Of a stretch of DNA of 33,435 nucleotides, positions 16,326 to 24,833 are shown piece after piece. A model generated the notes under the pieces. The model saw nothing but the letters and a program-made list of their open reading frames with translations. It was not told where the DNA came from and made no database searches. The stretch is from the IMG/VR virus record IMGVR_UViG_3300031576_000222, positions 1 through 33,435 of that record. One strand, written 5' to 3'. This DNA comes from a virus. How positions within the stretch are numbered: position 1 is the first letter of the stretch; each line of letters opens with the position of its first letter. Made by a program: the position numbers and the translations under genes.

Positions 16326-17156
16326 CTAGATTACCTCACTCAGCGTTAGATCGACGGTCGCCAGATTCCCCTCGGTCGCGTAGCTCCCCGGCCCGGTGCG
16401 TTCACAGAGCGCGGCCGCTCGGTAGTCGTCACGATTCTCGAAGTGAAGGATCCGTTCGTCACCTGTCGCCCCCGCCATCGCACGGGCGTGCGCAATGGCC
16501 GTCGCATGCCGGGTTCGGTCCCAACGCCCCGACAACTCAAAGACCCCAGCCATCGGCCCGAGGGCTCCGCCACGAATAGACCCGCCGGGCAACGTCGCAC
16601 GCGCCTGCGCATCGGACGCCGACTCCTGTTGCTGCGACCAGTTGAACGACGGGATCTCGGTCAGCGCTCCAATGAGAACGATGCGCCCCACCTGGAACTC
16701 TCCCGTGCCGTCCGTGCGTGCGGTCGCGTTCGGGATGTTCACACCCCAGAACGTCTGCGCCGCCCACCCGCCTGGTACCGCGAACAGGTGCTTGTAGCGG
16801 CGCGTGAGTGGATCAGGCCCCGAGAGGCTCACCGCCTGTACGTGCGTCGCGCTGCTGAGATCGCCGTCGCTGTCCGCCCGAATCTCGAAGTCGGCGACGT
16901 TCAGTCCGTCCACCCACACATACGCCGGCTTCCGCGAGCTGCCGAGTCCCACCGCCACGTACGCCGCGGTCGTCCCCGAGCTCCGCCAGGGCCTCGCCAG
17001 CTGGACGTCGCTCACGTTCACGGCAGCGTATCCGGCCTTCGGCGTGCTTGAGGTGTTCGTGCCGCCGTGCGCCATGAAGTCGCCCTCGAGACTCGTCGAG
17101 GTTGTGAACGGCCTGCCGATGGCACGATGAAACCGCCCGGAGCCTAGTACCGCCAC
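16326..17156 (-). CDS. Distal/minor tail protein
   Basis: A 276-residue protein between the tape measure and hub genes, the usual position of a distal tail protein. It has no signal peptide or membrane segment. The composition is beta-rich (AYVAVGLGSSRKPAYVWVDGLNVADFEIR at about 63-91, FQVGRIVLIGALTEIPSFNW at about 153-172). The C-terminal WDRTRHATAIAHARAMAG...RILHFENRDDYRAAALCERTGP resembles phage tail proteins that dock onto the tube end. I recognise the position more than the family. The start is a GTG at 17156, preceded by AGGGGGACGT. The stop lies 33 bp before the hub start. Confidence 0.7.
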   Translation of the reverse strand: MAVLGSGRFHRAIGRPFTTSTSLEGDFMAHGGTNTSSTPKAGYAAVNVSDVQLARPWRSSGTTAAYVAVGLGSSRKPAYVWVDGLNVADFEIRADSDGDLSSATHVQAVSLSGPDPLTRRYKHLFAVPGGWAAQTFWGVNIPNATARTDGTGEFQVGRIVLIGALTEIPSFNWSQQQESASDAQARATLPGGSIRGGALGPMAGVFELSGRWDRTRHATAIAHARAMAGATGDERILHFENRDDYRAAALCERTGPGSYATEGNLATVDLTLSEVI

Positions 17157-17164
17157 ACGTCCCC

Positions 17165-20100
17165 CTAGAGTCCGCCGAGCATGCGGCGAAGGTCGGCCTT
17201 GAGTGACGCGTCGAGCATCGCGAGGCGCAGCAAGCGGCGTAGCTCCCTCACCTTCTCCATTTCCTCGATAGCGTCGCCTCCGCGCCTTCTCCCCTTGCCG
17301 TCGTCACGCGCGTCGCGCGACTCGGCTTCGTGGTACTCGATGACCGGCTGAATGCTGGCCGACACGCTCCGGCGACCGAGCGCCGCCTCGAGCCGCGTGA
17401 GGATAGCGCCGACGTCGCCGTCGTCGGTGCGCGCCCTCCGAATCTCGTCGATGCCGACGGCGCTCCGAATGATGCCGGGCAGCCGTGCCAGCGGTATGAC
17501 CGCCTCGGGGCCGTGAAGGATGGCCGGCTGAAAGCCGCGCGTCACGATGCCGCCGGAGGCGAGGCCGATGGCCGTGAACGGATCCTTTTGCGCGCCGTCG
17601 TGGCCGACTTCGAAAATGTTGATGCCCTGGTCGAGACGCTGGAGCACCTTCGTCATGGTGTCGCCGATCGGTTTCAGGTCGTCGAGGGAGCCAGCCTTGT
17701 CGGCCGTCTTCTCCGCCGCCTTGAGCGAGCGACGCTGCAGCTCTGCCTGCGCACCGACCATGAACTCGCGCAGCAACCGGAGCTGCTCGGCCGCCGCTTC
17801 CTGCACGTCCCGGATGCGTTCCTGGATGGCGTCGCGCTCGGCCTCTTTTGCCGCCGCCTCGCGCGCCACGTCACTCAGCGCATTCACGACGCTGCCGCGC
17901 AGCAGCTCGAACTCGGGGCTTCCCGGTCCGATGCCCGCCTGTTCGGCGAGCTCGAGCAGTGCCGGGCCGAGTTGAATCAACGCCTGCGCGCCCGCGAGTC
18001 GCTCGGCATCCGTGCCGGTTCGGAAATCATCGAGCGCTTCGAGGAAGCGGCGCTCGGTCGCGGCAAACTCCTTCGGCCCCTTGTCGAAAGAATCGAGGCC
18101 GGCGAACTGCACCTGATCGAGTGCGTCGCGCGCGCTGTCTGTCAGGCTCGCCCATTCCTCAACAAGCTGTAGCTGCGACTCGAGCACCGCTATCTCTGCG
18201 TTCGCCTTCGCCGCCGTCGCCTCGGCCACGGCCTGAAGCTGATCGACGAGGCCCTTGAGATCGTCGTCCGACAGTTTCTTGATGCTCTTTCGGAACGCCT
18301 TCAGCCCGACGTCCTCCAAGTCGAAGCCCGGCTCTGTCAACGCGCGGCGCCCAACGATTTTGAAGAGCGCGGCAAACGCCGGTCCGAGCGTCTTCTCGGC
18401 GTTCGCGATCGCAGTCGCCTGCGCATCTGTCGCCGCCTTTACGGCGAGCTCTAGGCGCGCTTGTATGCCGTCGCCCGTGAGGTCGGCGATGAGCAAGTCG
18501 ATTGCGTCCAGCGCCTTGCCGGCCGCCTGCGCCGCCTGCGCGAAGCTCGTCACGGCAAGCTGAATGCGTCGCTGTAGCTCCGCGAACTGCTCGAGCAGCG
18601 GCCCCATCTCCTCCGCCCTCCGCGCGAGCGCTTCGAAGTCCGTGCCCATCGTTGCGACAATTTCGTCGATCGCCGACGTCGCCTCGCCCGCCGTGAGCGT
18701 GCCCTCGGCGAACTTCTTCAGCACGCCCTCGACACCAACCTCCAAGTTTCGGAACAATGGCCCGAGAAGATTCTCGAAGTCCGTGACCTTAAGGAACGCC
18801 TCCGACAACGTCTTCTGCGCGCGCTCGGCCACGGCCTTCGTCAGTGATGCACCGAGGGCCTCCAACGCCTGCTTCGTCGGCTTGCCGCTGACGATCTCCT
18901 GCGTGCCGGCGAGGATGGCGGCGGCAAGAGAGCCGAACGCCTCCAACTCGATTTCGAGGCTGCGCTGAATCTGATCGCCGTCCACGGTAAGGATGTCACC
19001 GCGCTTCCTGAGGGCGGCCGGCGCCAGCCGCTCGGCTCGTCGCCGAAGCTGCTCGTCGCTTCCCGTTGCCCCGCCATCCTTCAGGTCGGCGAAGATCGCC
19101 TCGACCTCGCGGGCCAGCGCCTTTTTCTGCGACTCGACGAACGCGTCGTCCACGATCTTCGGGATGCTGTTCTTTACGGCCTGCGGCATTTCGGTGGAGA
19201 AGATGTTGACCATCTCCTCGACGGCGTCCTCTAGCGGCAGCAAGAAGCCTTCCTTGATGAGGCGTCGCAGCGCCTCCTTCTCCGTCTCCCCTTCGACCGC
19301 GCGCACTTTCCGCTTCTGCTCGGGCGTCAAGTCCTCGAAGTCGGTTGTCCGCGTCGGCTGGAACTTCCGCCCCGTCCGTATGTCGGCCCCCCTGATTTCG
19401 TCCACGATACGAAGAAACTGCGCCTGCATCTTCGTGATCGCATCGCCTAACCCCTCGGAGAACGCCCCGGCGACGGCCGTGCTCACCTTGTCCTGCTTGT
19501 CGGGGAAGTCCTCGAGGATGGATTGGAGCTGGCCACCGAAGATCGAAAACAGCCGGCGGTTGCCCGGTCCGCCAAACGGCGTGTCGCCAGACGACGCGAG
19601 CAGCGCGAGTACGCGCGCACGGTCGCTCACCGGCTTGCCCTCGTCGAGTCTGTCACCGAGCGTCGGCACTTCCTTGCTCACTACCTTCTCGCGACCGAGC
19701 GCCCGCAGTTCCTCGGGCGTGATGATGCCGAGGGTCTTCACGAGCAGCTTCGTCAGGCCGTCGCGCACGTCCTTCTTCACGTCGTCGGCGAGCTTCGGCG
19801 AGAACGCCTTGATGATGCTCGCGAGGATTGCCGCGAACACGATCAGCACCGCCGCGGCAAAGGCGGCGTACCCGGCCGTCGCCGCCCCGCCGGTGGCCCC
19901 CGCTGCGCCCTCCGCGCCGCCTGCTGCGCCCGCAGCCTCGCCGCCAGCCGCCGGGGCACCGGCGCCCGCCGCACCCGCCTCCTTGCCGCCGAAAATACCG
20001 CCTATTCCCTTGAACGTTTTGAACAGCGACGCCAGGCTCTTGAAGCCGCCGACGAGCCCACGAAACGTCGCCCCGAAGGTCGTCAGGATGCGCGAGCTGA

Positions 20101-22513
20101 GCGCGGTGAAGAGTCCGCCTATGCCGCCGACGTTCTCTTCGAACGGCGTGTCCAGTTTCTTGATCTTCTCCGATATGACGTCGGAGAACATCCGGGCGAA
20201 CCCGGCGACGACCGCGTCGCGTACGCCGCCCACGATGTCCTTCAGCTTCCGCGTTCCCTGTACGATGCCCGTGAACGTGTCCTCGATGATCTGCGAGAAG
20301 GTTCGCGAGAGCGCCTCGCCCACGGTCTCTATCGACCCTGCGACCTTCTCGTTCTCCGACTTCACCGTCTTCGCAAACTTCGCGTAGCGCGCCTCGGCCG
20401 TATCGATCGTCGTCTCGAGCGTCCCGAGCGCGGCAATCTGTTTGCGAAGCGAGTCGGCTTGCGCGAGTTCCGCGGCACCTTGCGCGCCGGTGGCTTCGAT
20501 CACCCGCAGCTTCGCCTCGAGCACCCCGCGCTCGGCAACGATGAGGAGGTGGTCGGCAGCAACACTCGTCGCGATCGCGTCTTGTACTTTCTTCTGGCTC
20601 CCGGCGAGGGCGTCCGTCGTGCCGATCTGGTCTTGGAGCTGTTCGACGACGGCCTTCGCGGCCTCCGCCTGCGCCTTGGCACCGTCCACTGCGAATTCGA
20701 ACGGCGCTGCGGCTGCGCTCAACGCCTTCGACAGCTTGTCCGTGTCGTCACCGAGATCCCCGATGCCCTCGCCGAGGCCGTCAATGACTGGGCGAGCCTT
20801 CGTCGCCTCGGCGGCAATGAGTCCGAACTCCTCCGCCAACCGGCGGTTCGTCGCCGAGAGCGCGATGCCCTTCTCACGGAAAAACTCGAGCCGGCGCGCC
20901 AGGTGCTCTATCCCGCCACCCTCTTCGGACGTACCGTTCTGGTCGGACGTGCCCTCCAGGAACGATCGCGTGAGTAGGTCGTTCTGCACTGCCGCGGTCT
21001 TCGCTGCTTCGCCGGCTGCGTAGAGACGGGCCACGACTTCGTCGGTCGCATCACGGGCAGCCGCGACGTCGGCGGTGTACTCGTCCCACACCGTCTCGAA
21101 CATCGGCGTGCCAGCCGCGACCCTCTCGGCAAACTTTTCGTCGCGTATCCAGTCCGGCATCGCATCGTTGGCTTTCGTCATCATCGAGTCGAAGAAGGCA
21201 AACCACGCGTTGAAGTACGCCTTCGGAACATCGGACGGCTTGAAGTTGAAGGCGGCCCTGAGGGCTGGTCCAACCTGCCCGGCCGCCGTGATGAGCGCGG
21301 CCATGGCCGGAATGAGCGTGTCCACGAGCGTCGTCGTGAACGAGCCCAGGTCGTCCGTCGCATCGTTTAGGCCGTCGGCGAGCGCGCGCATGACCTCCGT
21401 GATGCCGGGTGCGAGCGCATCGAACGCCAGTTCCTCTACGCGGCGCTTTGCGTTCTCGAGAAGCTGCGTCTGACTCTCGACCGTCGCGCTCGCCTTCGTG
21501 AATCCGTCCTCGAGCTGTTCCGTGCCGTCGCGCATATCGTGCGCGGTCTCGATCCAGAGTCGCCCCTCGTCGCTCGCGGTTGCGAGGGCGACCGCGAGGG
21601 CCTTCGGGCCGCCCACTGCTCGCTGAAGCACGGCGGTGTTCTTACCTGCCTCCTCCGTCACCCGGACGAGCGCGCCGGCGAGGCCGAGTTGCTCGATTGC
21701 CGCGCGCCCCGTTTTGAAACCGGCTGCGTCGAGAAGCGCGAGCATTTCCTTTCCGGGCCGGTTGAATGCGCTGATCACCCTCGTGAGACCGGACTGCGCA
21801 TCCGTGGCGCTGAGTCCCTGCTGGGTGAGTGCGGCGTAGCCGGCAGCGAGATCCTCGAAGTCTAGGCCGAGCCGCTTCACGTTGAATGAGGCGGCGCCAA
21901 TCTGTGTGCCGAGCTGCCCTATCTCGAGCGCCCCCTTCCGGGCTGCGATGAACAGCGCATTCGCGACCTGTTCCGCGTCGTCGGCCGTGCGGTTGAACCG
22001 CGTCAACGTTCCGGCGACCGTGTCGGCGGCGACCTCGACCGTGATGAAACCGGCCGTCGCCAGCTTCGTGCTCGCCCCGAGAATCTTGATGGCCGCGCCC
22101 GCATCTTCAAAACCGCCAGCAACGATCTTGAGTGCACCGGCACCAAGGTCGTCGGCGTCTTTCGGAACCGTCTTTAGAAGCTGGAGAACCTCCTCGCGCA
22201 GCGCGCCAATGGCCGGCGCGGCGTTCCCCCTGATCTCAGCGGCCGCCTTGGCGAACGTCGTCTCAAGGCGCGCCCCCTCCCTGACTGCGCCTGCTAGGTA
22301 GGCGATGGCCGGACGCGCAAACTTAGAGACCAGCTCGAGCCCTTGGTTGAGCGTGACGACGCTCGCGCCGAACCGACCAAACGAGCCGCTCGCCTTGCCC
22401 GCCTTGCCGGCGACGCTCTCGATCTCTTTCCCGGTCTCGCGGAGAATCCGAACGGCACCCGAGTCGGTGACCTCGAGCTTCAGGCTTAGGCTGTCAACAG
22501 TTTTAGAACCCAC
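17165..22513 (-). CDS. Tape measure protein
   Basis: A 1782-residue product whose length fixes tail length. At roughly 0.15 nm per residue, the known scaling, it implies a tail near 270 nm. The N-terminal third carries the TP901-type core (ARLETTFAKAAAEIRG, KGALEIGQLGTQIGAASFNVKRLGLDFEDLAAGYAALTQ). Long Ala/Glu/Lys-rich helices follow throughout. Around residues 845-905 a Gly/Ala-rich stretch leads into a transmembrane-like helix (AAFAAAVLIVFAAILASIIKAF), as in tape measures that help DNA cross the inner membrane. I see no lytic enzyme motif. The GTG start at 22513 has no good ribosome binding site and lies 19 bp after the stop of the frameshifted chaperone, so translational coupling is likely. 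It is the largest virion gene after the fibre. Confidence 0.93.
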   Translation of the reverse strand: MGSKTVDSLSLKLEVTDSGAVRILRETGKEIESVAGKAGKASGSFGRFGASVVTLNQGLELVSKFARPAIAYLAGAVREGARLETTFAKAAAEIRGNAAPAIGALREEVLQLLKTVPKDADDLGAGALKIVAGGFEDAGAAIKILGASTKLATAGFITVEVAADTVAGTLTRFNRTADDAEQVANALFIAARKGALEIGQLGTQIGAASFNVKRLGLDFEDLAAGYAALTQQGLSATDAQSGLTRVISAFNRPGKEMLALLDAAGFKTGRAAIEQLGLAGALVRVTEEAGKNTAVLQRAVGGPKALAVALATASDEGRLWIETAHDMRDGTEQLEDGFTKASATVESQTQLLENAKRRVEELAFDALAPGITEVMRALADGLNDATDDLGSFTTTLVDTLIPAMAALITAAGQVGPALRAAFNFKPSDVPKAYFNAWFAFFDSMMTKANDAMPDWIRDEKFAERVAAGTPMFETVWDEYTADVAAARDATDEVVARLYAAGEAAKTAAVQNDLLTRSFLEGTSDQNGTSEEGGGIEHLARRLEFFREKGIALSATNRRLAEEFGLIAAEATKARPVIDGLGEGIGDLGDDTDKLSKALSAAAAPFEFAVDGAKAQAEAAKAVVEQLQDQIGTTDALAGSQKKVQDAIATSVAADHLLIVAERGVLEAKLRVIEATGAQGAAELAQADSLRKQIAALGTLETTIDTAEARYAKFAKTVKSENEKVAGSIETVGEALSRTFSQIIEDTFTGIVQGTRKLKDIVGGVRDAVVAGFARMFSDVISEKIKKLDTPFEENVGGIGGLFTALSSRILTTFGATFRGLVGGFKSLASLFKTFKGIGGIFGGKEAGAAGAGAPAAGGEAAGAAGGAEGAAGATGGAATAGYAAFAAAVLIVFAAILASIIKAFSPKLADDVKKDVRDGLTKLLVKTLGIITPEELRALGREKVVSKEVPTLGDRLDEGKPVSDRARVLALLASSGDTPFGGPGNRRLFSIFGGQLQSILEDFPDKQDKVSTAVAGAFSEGLGDAITKMQAQFLRIVDEIRGADIRTGRKFQPTRTTDFEDLTPEQKRKVRAVEGETEKEALRRLIKEGFLLPLEDAVEEMVNIFSTEMPQAVKNSIPKIVDDAFVESQKKALAREVEAIFADLKDGGATGSDEQLRRRAERLAPAALRKRGDILTVDGDQIQRSLEIELEAFGSLAAAILAGTQEIVSGKPTKQALEALGASLTKAVAERAQKTLSEAFLKVTDFENLLGPLFRNLEVGVEGVLKKFAEGTLTAGEATSAIDEIVATMGTDFEALARRAEEMGPLLEQFAELQRRIQLAVTSFAQAAQAAGKALDAIDLLIADLTGDGIQARLELAVKAATDAQATAIANAEKTLGPAFAALFKIVGRRALTEPGFDLEDVGLKAFRKSIKKLSDDDLKGLVDQLQAVAEATAAKANAEIAVLESQLQLVEEWASLTDSARDALDQVQFAGLDSFDKGPKEFAATERRFLEALDDFRTGTDAERLAGAQALIQLGPALLELAEQAGIGPGSPEFELLRGSVVNALSDVAREAAAKEAERDAIQERIRDVQEAAAEQLRLLREFMVGAQAELQRRSLKAAEKTADKAGSLDDLKPIGDTMTKVLQRLDQGINIFEVGHDGAQKDPFTAIGLASGGIVTRGFQPAILHGPEAVIPLARLPGIIRSAVGIDEIRRARTDDGDVGAILTRLEAALGRRSVSASIQPVIEYHEAESRDARDDGKGRRRGGDAIEEMEKVRELRRLLRLAMLDASLKADLRRMLGGL

Positions 22514-22531
22514 GGTGTGTGGGCCAGTTTA

Positions 22532-23448
22532 TCACTCGACCTCGCCCCCTTCCCCCGCGCCCCAGAGCGCTAGAAGGTCGGGCTCGAGCTCTTCGACGAG
22601 GGCCAGCCACTCGGGCTCGTCGTAGAAGTCGGGCGGCTCAGGCTCGTACTCGCTCGAGTCCTCGCGGTTCATCGCGTCGCAGAACAAATTCAGCCAGTAC
22701 ATCGCCTCCGACTGTTCCGCCTGTACGATGCCCTCCACCTGGAAGTAGAAGGCGCACCGCGCCGTGTCGATGTCATAGCTAACGGCCCCGTTCTTCTCCT
22801 CGTGACGAAGGGCCACGCGGGCAAACAGGTTCCACCACCATGTTGTGCGCCATCCGTAGGCCGTACGAATGCACCGCTCGCCGCCGTGGCACGGGTCCGG
22901 GTCGAACGCCATGCCCATCGCCCGGAGCTGCGCGCAGTCGTCACAGCTCCGGGGCGTGGCCCTGTGCTTTATAGCGCCGGCGAGCCTGCGGAGTTTTTTT
23001 CGAGAATCGCCCGCTCGGCCTTCCGTATCAGTTCGAGGCTCTTCGCGAGCTCGATGATCCGTTCGAAGAGATCCGCGTAGCGCGTGTGCTTCCCGAGGCT
23101 CTCGAGAACACCGAGGCTGAACGGGACCTCCCCGCCGTACTCCGCCCGGATCTTTTCGACGGACTCGGCGGCGAGCGGCATCAGGTCGAGAATGAACTCA
23201 AGCTTGAAGCCACGCCAGTCGCGAATCACCTCTTCGACGAGCAGCTTTGCGTACTTCTCGTGATCGAGCTCCCCGTCGCGTCCGGCGAGTCGGTCGGCGC
23301 GGTTGAGCTTCCGCGTTGCGGCCTTGATGAGGTCGTTGTTTCGGCTCGGCTCGAGGTAGCGCACGCGCACGTCGAAGCCCGGCATGGCCGGGTCCACCTC
23401 CTGCCACACCTCGGGGGATGCCCCGAGCTTCAGTTCTAATCCTTCCAT
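22532..23448 (-). CDS. Tail assembly chaperone fusion (G-GT type) made by -1 frameshift
   Basis: This is the long product of the chaperone pair. Ribosomes translate the short form to codon 152 (AAC at 22995-22993), slip back one base, and continue with CTC CGC AGG into the frame that contains MGMAFDPDPC. The result is about 305 residues. The extension contains CDDC at the start, then CHGGERC and a Trp-rich TTWWWNLFARVAL, and ends with an acidic tail (DSSEYEPEPPDFYDEPEW, GEGGEVE). I checked that no stop codon lies between the slip and the second frame. In lambda-like phages the fused form binds the tape measure while the short form binds tail tube subunits. Position directly before the tape measure fits. 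If the frameshift did not occur, the second frame would be an independent 128-residue ORF from 22918. Confidence 0.85.
22921..22953 (-). other. Perfect 10-bp hairpin downstream of the slippery site
   Basis: cccggagctg (22921-22930) and cagctccggg (22944-22953) pair fully around a 13-base loop. It lies 40 nt after the slip, farther than usual stimulators (5-9 nt), and the loop encodes part of CDDC. It could modulate frameshifting or be an RNA structure of another kind. Confidence 0.6.
22969..23448 (-). CDS. Tail assembly chaperone, short form (gpG-like)
   Basis: A 159-residue helical protein between the major tail tube and tape measure genes, the standard place of the tail assembly chaperone. 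It has a beta-rich start (MEGLELKLGASPEVWQEVD, FDVRVRYLEPS) and then a helical domain (DRLAGRDGELDHEKYAKLLVEEVIRDW, KHTRYADLFERIIELAKSLELIRKAERAI). The last codons contain the slippery A AAA AAC, and the zero frame ends eight codons later at TAA. The ATG at 23448 has only a modest GGGG-type ribosome binding site. The short form is expected to be in large excess over the frameshifted one. Confidence 0.85.
   Translation of the reverse strand: MEGLELKLGASPEVWQEVDPAMPGFDVRVRYLEPSRNNDLIKAATRKLNRADRLAGRDGELDHEKYAKLLVEEVIRDWRGFKLEFILDLMPLAAESVEKIRAEYGGEVPFSLGVLESLGKHTRYADLFERIIELAKSLELIRKAERAILEKNSAGSPAL
22993..23000 (-). promoter_or_regulatory. Programmed -1 ribosomal frameshift slippery site
   Basis: On the minus strand the zero-frame codons are GAA AAA AAC, so the heptamer A AAA AAC fits the X XXY YYZ rule exactly. 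A -1 slip joins the two chaperone frames with no intervening stop. The same kind of site controls the lambda-like G/GT pair. Confidence 0.88.
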
Positions 23449-23752
23449 CCCGTTTTACCCCGCGCCCCGAAACGTAGCCGCCCGGCCGCCTGCGGGGGGA
23501 ACGCAAGCAGAGCCGGGCGGCCGTGGCACGGTGGGACGGTCCGCGCCATCCGTAGGCACACGCCGAGCGCGCGCCGTTTTGTAGTTGGTTTTCCCCCGAG
23601 CATCCCGCCCCGTTCCAGAAGAACTGCCCGGTCGCGCAACCTCTGCCGCTCGACCACCACCACCGCGCAATCAGCCCACCGACGCCGCCAAAGGAGACTC
23701 AGCGGGTCGGGTTGCGCCGCGACCGGGCATGTTCTGCGTTACGCCGCCGCGC
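23449..23752. other. 304-bp non-coding gap with two inverted repeats
   Basis: No convincing gene. A 10-bp perfect stem pairs gccgcccggc (23477-23486) with gccgggcggc (23512-23521). A larger inverted repeat pairs 23620-23641 with 23710-23735, with about 22 paired bases and small bulges, enclosing roughly 70 bp. Both lie between the tail tube and chaperone genes. They could attenuate transcription after the abundant tube gene or fold as an RNA. There is no T-run typical of a terminator. A 75-codon minus-strand frame ending at 23436 has no family features, so I left it out. Confidence 0.65.
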
Positions 23753-24754
23753 TTACTTGCTCGTCAGCGTGAACTCCCCCTCGTCCGTGTCGCTCTGCAC
23801 CTTGCACTGCAGGACCCAGTTGCGCTGTCCGGCCTCGCCGTCTTGCGGCTGGAAGCTCGTGATCTGCAGCTCGGGAAAGCTGAACGTCCAAATGTTCCCC
23901 GCCACCGAGCCCAGCTGCATCGTCGCAGTGAGCGTCTGGCCGTTTGTGCGGTGCGCGTTGAAGTCGGGAATGTCGCCGGTGCCTATGGTCTGCTTCGCCT
24001 GAACGACGAACTCGATGGTCGGCGAGGTCCGCACGACCGCCAGCTCGGCGAGACCCGTGGCGCTGTTCGCATCGAGCACGCGCTCGATCTGCATGCCACG
24101 GTCGAAGCTGAACGACTTGAAGCGCAGCGGCCCGCCGTTGGCCTCCGACGAGCTTCCGTTCCACGTGTCCGTGCCGTCGCCGAGAACGAGCGCCATCGAC
24201 TTCATGGCGAGCGCGCGGTTCGTACCACCCGCCCATCCCGAGAAGCTCGGGGAGCCCGGTGCCGGCAGCACGTAGCGGCCCTGGACGTCGAACGTGACCT
24301 CCATGCCCTGTGCCGCGCTGCCCGCTATGACAACGTTGCCGAAGGCGCCGTTGGTCTCGTAGCTGACACCGTCCAAGTTGACCGCGATCGACGCGCTCTG
24401 ATAGCCGGCGGACGCGGCGCGCGGCTTGTAGACAACCGACGACGCCGCCGTCGTCTCCGCCATGCCGCATGCCTTGAACAGGTTGTTGAACTTGACAGCG
24501 GTCGCGGCGACTCCGCTCCCCTGCATGAAAGTCTTACCGCTGAAGCGCGTAAGCTCAGCGCCGATGATCGACTTCTTCGGGGTGTTGCTGCCCGTCAGGG
24601 GCAGGATCTCGATGCTGTCTGTCTCGACGGTCACCGGCGTCGAGACGTCGTAGAGCGCGACACCGTGTGTCGCTGGGGTGAACCCCGGATTGGTTCCGTA
24701 CGTGGTCTCGATCACCGCCATCGCTTGCGCGATGCTCATGCGCGATGCGCCCAT
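23753..24754 (-). CDS. Major tail tube protein
   Basis: A 333-residue protein that polymerises into the tail tube. The start ATG 24754 is chosen because GAGGAGG lies 6 nt upstream; a longer frame exists. The sequence is beta-rich and soluble, with the tail-tube pattern: an early IAQAMAVIETTYGTNPGFTPATHG, then ETDSIEILPLTGSNTPKKSIIGAELTRFSGKTF (about 44-76), a central VTFDVQGRYVLP, and a C-terminal GNIWTFSFPELQITSFQPQDGEAGQRNWVLQCKV. The last part is the conserved tube-2-like segment. It follows the tail terminator, the unknown protein and the glycosyltransferase, and precedes the chaperones after a structured gap. The many Ser/Thr residues could be targets for the adjacent glycosyltransferase (inference). 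Confidence 0.85.
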   Translation of the reverse strand: MGASRMSIAQAMAVIETTYGTNPGFTPATHGVALYDVSTPVTVETDSIEILPLTGSNTPKKSIIGAELTRFSGKTFMQGSGVAATAVKFNNLFKACGMAETTAASSVVYKPRAASAGYQSASIAVNLDGVSYETNGAFGNVVIAGSAAQGMEVTFDVQGRYVLPAPGSPSFSGWAGGTNRALAMKSMALVLGDGTDTWNGSSSEANGGPLRFKSFSFDRGMQIERVLDANSATGLAELAVVRTSPTIEFVVQAKQTIGTGDIPDFNAHRTNGQTLTATMQLGSVAGNIWTFSFPELQITSFQPQDGEAGQRNWVLQCKVQSDTDEGEFTLTSK

Positions 24755-24810
24755 TACCGCCTCCTCTGCCCGCCCCGCGCCCGGTCCGTCCACCGCGCCG
24801 TCGGTGTTGA

Positions 24811-24833
24811 ATCGTTGACGCTATGCTACCAGC
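24811..24833 (-). promoter_or_regulatory. GGTAGCATAG motif upstream of the tail tube gene
   Basis: On the minus strand CGCTGGTAGCATAGCGTCAACG lies about 67-75 bp before the tail tube ATG. A similar sequence, CGCGGTAGCATAGGCGCAATCG, is at 29656-29673 before another virion gene. Ten bases are identical and the CAA-CG context is shared. It may be a late promoter or regulator site. I cannot fit it to -35/-10 spacing. Confidence 0.3.
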
